From a virus: DNA of 43,421 bases. Shown here one piece after another: positions 7,746 to 13,504 of this stretch. The stretch covers positions 1-43,421 of the IMG/VR virus record IMGVR_UViG_3300008267_000239; one strand, written 5' to 3'. The stretch's first letter is position 1. Each line of letters opens with the position of its first letter. Under the pieces are notes generated by a model. That model had not been told where the DNA came from. It saw only the letters and a list, made by a program, of their open reading frames with translations, and did no database searches. The position numbers and the translations under genes were made by a program.

Positions 7746-8650
7746 GAAAGTTAATTATATTAGTGCTGATGTGTCTACCTCTACTTGTAGAGGCACAATT
7801 TACATATTCGGGCTATATAAGGAATGCTGATGGAACTGGAGCTGTAAACTTTCCTGTGAAGCTCTATAGAAGAACAAACTCAACTATTACTGGATTCACA
7901 AATCAACAAAACTACAACGGTCACTCTTACTATAGATCGACTGGTTCAGCGTTTTGGTTAACAGCTAAAGCAAACTGTGATGCGATGGGTGGACATCTAG
8001 TTACTGTAACAACTTCAGCTGAGAATAATTTTATATACAATCTTTGGCCTTCCGGATGGATTGGTTTAACAGATGAGGTAACTGAGGGTACTTGGAAATG
8101 GGTTACTGGAGAAACCTATTCTTACACATCTTGGAATCCAGGAGAACCTAACAATGCCGGTAATGAGGATTATGTTATAGTAACAACATCGTCTTGGACT
8201 TTATATAAAACAGCATATACAAACTCATCAGGATACTATTCGTTTAGCGAACCATACGATCCATCTAAGGAATATTATATTCAACTAGATGTTGCTAATC
8301 CAGTTACCACAATAACAAACACTGATGTCATTGCTCCAACGGATGTGATTCTGTCTAAGATTGTTAGAAAGTCAATACACTTCAATCAATACGATGTGAA
8401 TAATGATGGTGCAATCACAGTATCGGATGCATACTACATTAATAAAAAGAGAAACTTAACTGCTCCAACTTGGCCAGCTCTTAGATTATATACACCAGCT
8501 CAGTATACATCGCTCACAACTGGTACAACAGACCTACGAACAACAATACCTGGCGTTGCTAATATAACAATAAACACTCCAGTGTCAGGAACCACAAACG
8601 CAAACTATTATTTGATCGCCCCAGGATACAAAGGGCAAGTAAGCTATTAA
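7742..8650 (+). CDS. Secreted C-type-lectin/dockerin-like protein
   Basis: This 302-residue protein has a signal peptide at 1-18 (VEA-Q) and the first part of a small beta module (~20-52). A C-type lectin fold covers ~58-150 (WLTAKANCDAMGGHLVTV, WIGLTDE, WNPGEPNN). The rest of the beta module follows (WTLYKTAYTNSSGYYSF), then a dockerin-like loop at ~218-231 (DVNNDGAITVSDA) and a C-terminal segment paralogous to residues ~310-370 of the 2891-4807 protein. EPN is the Ca2+/mannose-type motif of C-type lectins. The usual second half with WND and the paired Cys is missing, so the lectin looks truncated within its host module. There is no T9SS tail. It starts in a 4-base overlap with the barrel gene. 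Confidence 0.75.
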   Translation: MRKLIILVLMCLPLLVEAQFTYSGYIRNADGTGAVNFPVKLYRRTNSTITGFTNQQNYNGHSYYRSTGSAFWLTAKANCDAMGGHLVTVTTSAENNFIYNLWPSGWIGLTDEVTEGTWKWVTGETYSYTSWNPGEPNNAGNEDYVIVTTSSWTLYKTAYTNSSGYYSFSEPYDPSKEYYIQLDVANPVTTITNTDVIAPTDVILSKIVRKSIHFNQYDVNNDGAITVSDAYYINKKRNLTAPTWPALRLYTPAQYTSLTTGTTDLRTTIPGVANITINTPVSGTTNANYYLIAPGYKGQVSY

Positions 8651-8652
8651 TT

Positions 8653-9105
8653 ATGAAATCACTATTATTTTTATTATTGATCATCCCATCTTTTTTATTT
8701 GCTCAAGAGACTTGTGTTAAAGTTGACTCTGTATTCGTAACCGCAAAGGTTAGAGAACTGGGAAGCAGGGATATTAAATTTGGTATCAAGCAAATTGCAG
8801 AAGATTACCTTTCTGAGAAATACTGTCTATCACCAGAGGGTGCTTCAATTTGGGTTGAGGTTTACTACTTTGGTATTCCAAAAAACACACTAAGAATTGC
8901 TGGTGTAGAAAAAACAGAACAGATTACTCAAGTCGGCGTTCGTCTTCATTACAAAGGATCTAAGTACGATGGTATTGGTGAATCAGCAACAGAAGTTAGA
9001 ACTATGTTATTGGAGGTTCAAGAGGGACAAATGCCTTTTGAAAAGATGACAGTATCGTCAGCATTAAAAAAGGGACTAGCAGAGGCTATTCTTAAGCTTC
9101 CGTAA
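8653..9105 (+). CDS. Short CsgG-like paralogue, secreted
   Basis: This 150-residue protein has a signal peptide at 1-17 (LFA-Q). Residues ~78-150 parallel residues ~150-232 of the CsgG-like protein at 5473: TLRIAGVEKTEQITQVGVRL against IIRVAGESKVTQTTRLGLQV, then an IGES strand and a final helix. The N-terminal half of the CsgG-like protein is shortened. It could be a partner subunit, a regulator or a decayed duplicate. It is the last gene of the surface operon, two bases after the lectin gene, and is followed by a new promoter candidate. Confidence 0.6.
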   Translation: MKSLLFLLLIIPSFLFAQETCVKVDSVFVTAKVRELGSRDIKFGIKQIAEDYLSEKYCLSPEGASIWVEVYYFGIPKNTLRIAGVEKTEQITQVGVRLHYKGSKYDGIGESATEVRTMLLEVQEGQMPFEKMTVSSALKKGLAEAILKLP

Positions 9106-9106
9106 C

Positions 9107-9114
9107 TATTTATT
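9107..9114 (+). promoter_or_regulatory. Late-promoter candidate TATTTATT
   Basis: TATTTATT lies only 3 bases before the ATG at 9118. If transcription starts a few bases downstream, the mRNA would be leaderless. Confidence 0.55.
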
Positions 9115-9117
9115 AGC

Positions 9118-9567
9118 ATGAGATGGTTATTTGTTGTTTTAACTTGCTTAATATCGGTCAACCTATCTGCTCAGATTAAGGTGGATGATGTCGGTGATGG
9201 CTGGAAAGCGAAAGTTGATTCAGCTCTGTCGATTATCCAACAATATGACATACAACGATACAATCTCCTAGTACAAAACTGCAATCAAGTACAATACTGG
9301 AATGGAAACTTCAGCACTACTGAAGGGTTTTCTATAATGATATCTACTCGTGAAATGAGAGCAGGCAACATCAATAACATAGCAGCTATACTCGTTCATG
9401 AATCGCTTCATTTATATTTTAAAAAAGGTAACTGCTCTCTATCCCCTAACGATGAGGAAGCTTCTTGCTATGCGTACGAGTTGGACTTTTTAAACCACAT
9501 ACCTAATGTTGAGCCATGGCTGATTCAACATGCTAAAAATCAAATCAAATTCTATTGCAAGTCATGA
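9118..9567 (+). CDS. Secreted small zinc-metalloprotease-like protein
   Basis: This 149-residue protein has a signal peptide at 1-19 (LSA-Q) and a compact domain with HESLH (HExxH zinc motif) at ~99-103. A downstream EEASCYAYELDFL helix supplies candidate third-ligand acids (gluzincin-like spacing). It has four or more Cys, consistent with a periplasmic or extracellular location. It begins a unit that continues into the endolysin, so a role in envelope breakdown is plausible but inferred. Confidence 0.65.
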   Translation: MRWLFVVLTCLISVNLSAQIKVDDVGDGWKAKVDSALSIIQQYDIQRYNLLVQNCNQVQYWNGNFSTTEGFSIMISTREMRAGNINNIAAILVHESLHLYFKKGNCSLSPNDEEASCYAYELDFLNHIPNVEPWLIQHAKNQIKFYCKS

Positions 9568-9749
9568 GTATACAGAATGAAGAAATATTAGAAGAGTTAA
9601 TGTGGATTGCTTACGAGAACGATAAAGCTATTGAGCTAGTTGAACTTGCAGGTAGTTTCATTATGAAGAATGGTTTCTCGAGAATCCAAGCTTATGAGAA
9701 AGCATTCAATGAGTTAGGTTTAGTAATACCAGATAACATTCAAATTTAA
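9564..9749 (+). CDS. Small helical hypothetical protein (61 aa)
   Basis: ATG 9564 overlaps the previous TGA (ATGA). An in-frame TTG at 9555 is possible but less likely. The protein is acidic and all-helical (ILEELMWIAYENDKAIELVE), with no signal peptide. It is sandwiched between the metalloprotease and the endolysin. Unrecognised. Confidence 0.6.
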   Translation: MSIQNEEILEELMWIAYENDKAIELVELAGSFIMKNGFSRIQAYEKAFNELGLVIPDNIQI

Positions 9750-9752
9750 CAT

Positions 9753-10607
9753 ATGCTACTAAAAAGAGGATCCACTGGAGAGGACGTAAAAAAACTCCAA
9801 GAAAAGTTGGGCGTAGAAGCCATTGGTACATTTGGACCAAAAACAGAAGAAGCTGTAAAGGCTTGGCAAAAAGCTAACGGATTAAAGGATGATGGTATCG
9901 TTGGTGATGGTACTTGGGGAAAGATGTTTGGAACATCAGCACCCGCTACACCTGCACCTGCTCCTGCAACACCAGTTGCTGCTCCGGTTGTTATTCCAGC
10001 GTCTAGCTTTAAATTAGATGCGTTGAAAGGACACATTCCAGATGCAGTAATTGCTCAGATTCCTGACACAGCAGCTAAATTCAACATCACAAACACTTTA
10101 CGTCTAGCACACTTCTTGGCACAATGTGGTCACGAGTCTGGTGGATTCAAAGCTGTTAGCGAAAACTTAAATTACTCCTCCAAAGGACTAATGGGTATTT
10201 TCAGAAAGTACTTCCCAACTGCAGTATTGGCTGAAGCGTACCAACGTCAACCAGAAAAAATTGCAAATCGTGTTTATTCATCTAGAATGGGTAATGGCGA
10301 TGAAGCTTCTGGAGATGGCTATAAATACCGCGGTCGCGGATATATTCAATTGACCGGAAAGTCTAACTATATGGCTTTTGATAAAATGGTCGAAGAAGAC
10401 TTGTTAGCTCATCCAGAACTTGTTGCTAGTAAATACCCTCTAATGTCAGCTGCGTTCTTTTTCAATAACAATAAGCTTTGGGCTATTTGTGATCAAGGTG
10501 CTACTGATGCAGTTGTTACATCCGTTACAAAAAGAGTAAATGGTGGTACTATCGGCTTGGCTGATCGTATCAAGCATTTTAAAGAGTACTACAATCTATT
10601 AAAATAA
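9753..10607 (+). CDS. Endolysin: PG-binding domain plus GH19-type catalytic domain
   Basis: This 284-residue protein has a peptidoglycan-binding PG_binding_1 repeat at ~1-58 (GSTGEDVKKLQEKLG, GIVGDGTWGKM) and an Ala/Pro linker at ~62-84. A GH19-family (chitinase/lysozyme-like) domain covers ~88-284 with HFLAQCGHESGGF (catalytic Glu near 128), YRGRGYIQLTG and an N-N-K loop. The enzyme would cleave the glycan backbone of murein at lysis. It has no signal peptide, so it needs a holin, and a two-TM candidate lies at 5168-5473. Family assignment is strong from motifs. Confidence 0.9.
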   Translation: MLLKRGSTGEDVKKLQEKLGVEAIGTFGPKTEEAVKAWQKANGLKDDGIVGDGTWGKMFGTSAPATPAPAPATPVAAPVVIPASSFKLDALKGHIPDAVIAQIPDTAAKFNITNTLRLAHFLAQCGHESGGFKAVSENLNYSSKGLMGIFRKYFPTAVLAEAYQRQPEKIANRVYSSRMGNGDEASGDGYKYRGRGYIQLTGKSNYMAFDKMVEEDLLAHPELVASKYPLMSAAFFFNNNKLWAICDQGATDAVVTSVTKRVNGGTIGLADRIKHFKEYYNLLK

Positions 10608-10611
10608 AGTA

Positions 10612-11202
10612 ATGGCTTATACAAGAGAACAAATTGAAGCCGCTGTTAAAGCTAAGGGGTATGCTTGGTTTGAAGGCGCAAAAGATTTCGATGTTAACAT
10701 CGTAGGAGTTAGAAACTCTGCAACTGGTAATGTTGTAACAAACGTGTTTGATGACACCATGACAGTCTCATATAAAGAGGGTGGTGAATGGAAGTTTCAT
10801 CAATGGACTTGCACAACCGATCCAGGTAAGAAGGGTGTTAAAGAGTATCATAACGCTGCTGGTGTAGCACGTCTAGTGGAAGGACAATACAGAGGTTCAC
10901 ATACATTAGGATTACACCAAGGTAAGTACGAGGCTCTCAAACAACAAAAACCAGTTAAAGTTTATCGTGATGCAAATCGTGATATGACTTATGACGAAAA
11001 TAAAATTGCAGAAGGAGTATTTGGAATTAACATTCATAAAGCAGGTGCTGACTCTACTTATGTAGAGAACTGGTCTGAAGGATGTCAAGTATTCAAGAAA
11101 GCTGCAGACTTTGAATCATTCATGGCTATTTGTAGAAAGGCTGCTGCTATTCATGGTAAGTCTTTTACATATACCCTAATTGAATCAGCTGATATTAAAT
11201 GA
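10612..11202 (+). CDS. L,D-transpeptidase-like peptidoglycan-active protein
   Basis: This 196-residue protein is adjacent to the endolysin. The C-terminal half carries a GINIHKAG segment followed by WSEGCQVF, resembling the H-x-(A/T)-G ... S-x-G-C nucleophile arrangement of YkuD-type L,D-transpeptidases and carboxypeptidases. The N-terminal half has WTCTTDPG and SHTLGLHQGKYEAL. There is no signal peptide. It probably acts on peptide stems of murein as a second lysis enzyme. The similarity is motif-level only. Its stop overlaps the next start (ATGA). Confidence 0.6.
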   Translation: MAYTREQIEAAVKAKGYAWFEGAKDFDVNIVGVRNSATGNVVTNVFDDTMTVSYKEGGEWKFHQWTCTTDPGKKGVKEYHNAAGVARLVEGQYRGSHTLGLHQGKYEALKQQKPVKVYRDANRDMTYDENKIAEGVFGINIHKAGADSTYVENWSEGCQVFKKAADFESFMAICRKAAAIHGKSFTYTLIESADIK

Positions 11203-11951
11203 TAAAACTATCAAGACTATTAATTGAAGGAGCTTACGATAGAGTAGTAGGCGAAGTAAATAAAGCCATCTTCAAAGTAATGAAAGATGCCTTTGCCGCT
11301 GCCGGTACACCAGAGAATCCAAAAACCTATAATGGTTATGAGATTTTCAAAGATCCTATTCCTGGTCAAACACTGCAAGATGTTTTTGAAGACGAAGACT
11401 ATGGAATAGAAGTGGGTGAATTTGAAACTCCTGAAGGTAGTTTTGAGGTTGAATTAAAATTAGCAATATCCGTTGATGCCGTAGAACCTGGCAAACATTT
11501 TATCGATGGTGGTGCAGAAGATGATTCTGACTTTCCAAAGATTGAGGTTCATATTGGATTAAACTCTATAGACGAAACAATGTACTCCAAGCTGCAACCA
11601 TGGTTGCGTGATTTGATGAGACATGAGATTGAACACCTTACCCACGGAAAAGATTCTGACCTATTAAAACCGTCAAAGCTTATCCGTGGGGATAAGGCTC
11701 TTCGTAAGAAGATCCAGTCTAATCCAGAAATGTATTACAAGTACTTTCTATTACCCAAAGAGGTTGATGCTAATATCCATGGCTTATATGCCAAAGCAAA
11801 GACTATAAAGCAACCGTACCAAAAAGTGGTTGATGATTATTTGGATAGTCTAGTTGATGATGGAGTCATTAAACCAAACCATCGAGCTGAAATATATAAT
11901 AAATGGAAAGCTCGTATTCCTAAGATCGGTGGTCTACCAACACTAAAATAA
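11199..11951 (+). CDS. Metallopeptidase-like protein with capsid-targeting-like N-terminus
   Basis: This 250-residue protein begins MIKLSRLLIEGAYD. The LLIE-G segment matches the (L/I)-x-E cleavage pattern of T4 gp21 in capsid-targeting sequences, and the whole resembles the start of the 930-1490 protein. A zinc motif HEIEH lies at ~142-146 (LMRHEIEHLTHG), and a downstream LLPKEVDANIHGLYAKAK could provide a third ligand Glu. Similar HExxH plus LLPxE proteins are common in T4-like phages of aquatic bacteria. It may be a packaged or assembly protease, which is inferred. It is followed by a hairpin and a new promoter. Confidence 0.65.
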   Translation: MIKLSRLLIEGAYDRVVGEVNKAIFKVMKDAFAAAGTPENPKTYNGYEIFKDPIPGQTLQDVFEDEDYGIEVGEFETPEGSFEVELKLAISVDAVEPGKHFIDGGAEDDSDFPKIEVHIGLNSIDETMYSKLQPWLRDLMRHEIEHLTHGKDSDLLKPSKLIRGDKALRKKIQSNPEMYYKYFLLPKEVDANIHGLYAKAKTIKQPYQKVVDDYLDSLVDDGVIKPNHRAEIYNKWKARIPKIGGLPTLK

Positions 11952-11954
11952 ACC

Positions 11955-11972
11955 AAGCAACTGTTGCTTTTT
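11955..11972 (+). terminator. Short terminator overlapping the next promoter
   Basis: AAGCAA (11955-11960) pairs with TTGCTT (11964-11969) around a CTG loop, followed by TTT. The right arm contains the TTG that serves as the -33 element of the promoter at 11964-11994, so terminator and promoter overlap. Confidence 0.5.
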
Positions 11973-11994
11973 ATGTGAGTTTATACTATATTTG
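11964..11994 (+). promoter_or_regulatory. Bacteroidetes-type promoter
   Basis: TTG (11964-11966), a 20-base spacer, then TATATTTG (11987-11994) closely matches the Bacteroidetes housekeeping consensus (-33 TTTG, -7 TAnnTTTG). The predicted start of transcription (about 11998-12000) coincides with the ATG at 11999, implying a leaderless or near-leaderless mRNA. Confidence 0.75.
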
Positions 11995-11998
11995 TCTC

Positions 11999-12511
11999 AT
12001 GGAGACAACTTTATATAACTCACGACAGATCGAGCAAGCGGTTCTACGCATTGCCGATGTGGTTAATCAAAACTGTCGCAATCGTAGCGATGTTGTTTTG
12101 ATGCCTATATTACAGGGTGCTGTTCCCTTATTTGCTGATGTATGTAAACATTTGGAGTTTGATCCTTATGTTGAATACATTGGTGTTAGCTCTTACGTAC
12201 AGCAACAGCAAAAGCAATTTAACTTATATAAATGGGTTGAGCCAACTACAGTCCAGGATAAGTGTGTATGGCTGTTTGATGACATTGCTGATTCTGGAAA
12301 CACGTTAAACTTTCTAAAGTCTATGCTTATGCAGATGGGTGCTAAAGAAGTTCACACGTGTGTGTTATTAAAAAAACGAACTTGTCCAGTGGAAGTGGAT
12401 GTAGCCGGTTTTGTTATGGGTGACGAGTGGGTATGGGGCTATGGTATGGATGCTTCAGATGGACGCGGTAGAATTCTTGACGAAATCGTATGTAAAAATG
12501 AAAAGAACTAG
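11999..12511 (+). CDS. Hypoxanthine-type phosphoribosyltransferase
   Basis: This 170-residue protein (METTLYNSRQIEQ) has the type I phosphoribosyltransferase signature. VVLMPILQGAVPLFADV forms the PPi loop region, and VWLFDDIADSGNTL (~97-110) is the PRPP-binding motif. The C-terminal GYGMDASDGRGR resembles the hypoxanthine/guanine enzyme's purine-site segment. It would salvage purine bases to nucleotides in the infected cell. I chose ATG 11999 over an in-frame start at 11975 because the -7 element lies at 11987-11994, inside the longer version. Substrate specificity is not provable here. Confidence 0.85.
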   Translation: METTLYNSRQIEQAVLRIADVVNQNCRNRSDVVLMPILQGAVPLFADVCKHLEFDPYVEYIGVSSYVQQQQKQFNLYKWVEPTTVQDKCVWLFDDIADSGNTLNFLKSMLMQMGAKEVHTCVLLKKRTCPVEVDVAGFVMGDEWVWGYGMDASDGRGRILDEIVCKNEKN

Positions 12512-12854
12512 ACAAATGAATATGTTAATTGTAGCTTCTATAGTTGTATTCTTTATAGCACAATCTTTAGCATGGCTACAGATTAACGGTCAGTTTGTTT
12601 GGCCTTGGATGAAAGATCATCGCTTATTAATTAGTCTTAGTGGTGTACCAATCAGCTATCTACTGATGGTTGCTACTGACTTAGCTTACGAAGGAATGGA
12701 AGGTAAGATATGGCCAGGACGCTTGATGGCGTTTGCTGTTGGTATCTTAGTTTTTACAGTGTTTACAAATTTATTGCTGGGAGAGGGGATGACTCCTAAA
12801 GTTGGAGTCAGTCTTGCATTAGCAACTATACTATTAATAATTCAGCTACTATGA
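12498..12854 (+). CDS. Multi-pass small membrane protein
   Basis: This is a 118-residue protein from ATG 12498 (MKRTRQMNMLIVAS). ATG 12516 is an alternative, and the longest frame from 12411 would overlap the transferase by 100 bases. It has four predicted TM helices, including ~9-27 (LIVASIVVFFIAQSLAWL), a middle GVPISYLLMVATDLAYEG segment and a C-terminal LALATILLIIQLL. A positive N-terminus suggests a cytoplasmic start. Role unknown. It ends in an ATGA overlap with the next gene. Confidence 0.65.
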   Translation: MKRTRQMNMLIVASIVVFFIAQSLAWLQINGQFVWPWMKDHRLLISLSGVPISYLLMVATDLAYEGMEGKIWPGRLMAFAVGILVFTVFTNLLLGEGMTPKVGVSLALATILLIIQLL

Positions 12855-13054
12855 AAATAATTTTATGGATACACAGAGAGCGTCTTGAAGACCTCCACAA
12901 ACGCATTGTTGACTGGGTTAATTATATCGAGTCTGGAGAACCTTCACCTCTCAACCTTAGTGTTAGTCAAGTCGGCCATCACTGGATTCAGGTTACGCTC
13001 GATTATCATACGTACATTGGTTTATTGGATAACGATGCTATTAAAATAATTTAG
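12851..13054 (+). CDS. Small hypothetical protein (67 aa)
   Basis: ATG 12851 overlaps the preceding TGA. The protein (MKIILWIHRERLEDLHKRIVDW) is soluble and mixed alpha/beta, with a His-rich centre (GHHWIQVTLDYHTY). I do not recognise it. It is the last protein gene before the RNA island. Confidence 0.6.
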   Translation: MKIILWIHRERLEDLHKRIVDWVNYIESGEPSPLNLSVSQVGHHWIQVTLDYHTYIGLLDNDAIKII

Positions 13055-13060
13055 TATCTG

Positions 13061-13093
13061 TTGCCTTTTTCAAATAAAGGTAGTATATTTATT
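13061..13093 (+). promoter_or_regulatory. tmRNA promoter, combining both promoter classes
   Basis: TTG (13061-13063), a 20-base spacer and TATATTTA (13084-13091) form a host-type promoter. The same -7 region also contains the phage octamer TATTTATT (13086-13093). The mature tmRNA 5' end (13103) lies 9 bases downstream, which fixes the spacing expected for either class. Confidence 0.75.
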
Positions 13094-13102
13094 AAACGCT
13101 TT

Positions 13103-13447
13103 GGGGCTGTTATGGCTTTCGACAGGCAGAAGAAGTTCTTTGAGATGATGCAGGCAGGGTTAGATGGAAACCCTTAAACACCTATCAAAACAATAAACGC
13201 AAACGTAGATTATTCTACGGAGTATTACGCAGTAGCTGCCTAATCTCCCCCGTATTACTCATGGGATTAAAAAGAAGTAAAACGAAACGCGTTTTTGTAA
13301 TTTGTACCTTAAACAAATAGCCTACAGTTTACGAGTGGGAGTAGCAATACAAACTCGATAGTTTGTCTGTTTAGAAAAATAGACTAAGCCTGTGAATGAG
13401 TCCTTTGGCTCACTGTTTGGACACGGGTTCGACTCCCGTCAGCTCCA
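13103..13447 (+). ncRNA. ssrA: Transfer-messenger RNA
   Basis: This is a 345-nt one-piece tmRNA. The 5' end GGGGCTG (13103-13109) pairs with CAGCTCC (13440-13446), with discriminator A at 13447 and CCA not encoded. The D-loop GGCTTTCGACAGG and T-arm ACGGG-TTCGACT-CCCGT are canonical. The tag frame starts at GCA 13199 and reads ANVDYSTEYYAVAA, then TAA at 13241. The start GCAAACG matches E. coli, and the YAVAA end resembles the bacterial YALAA degron. It rescues stalled ribosomes with SmpB, and no smpB is visible here. It is carried inside a phage gene block with its own promoter. Confidence 0.95.
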
Positions 13448-13468
13448 CAAAAAAAATTAATAAAGATG

Positions 13469-13499
13469 TTGCCTAATTGATAAAAAGGTTGTATCTTTA
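13469..13499 (+). promoter_or_regulatory. Promoter of the giant non-coding RNA
   Basis: TTG (13469-13471), a 20-base spacer, then TATCTTTA (13492-13499). The element starts GTTGCC, as does the tmRNA promoter. It sits 22 bases after the tmRNA end, so the following RNA is probably transcribed on its own. Confidence 0.7.
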
Positions 13500-13504
13500 T
13501 AGAA

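Noticed and set aside
7910-8195. Diversity-generating retroelement target in the C-type lectin
   Set aside because: No reverse transcriptase or template repeat is visible in the window.
11975-11998. Earlier start for the phosphoribosyltransferase
   Set aside because: The -7 promoter element at 11987-11994 falls within it.
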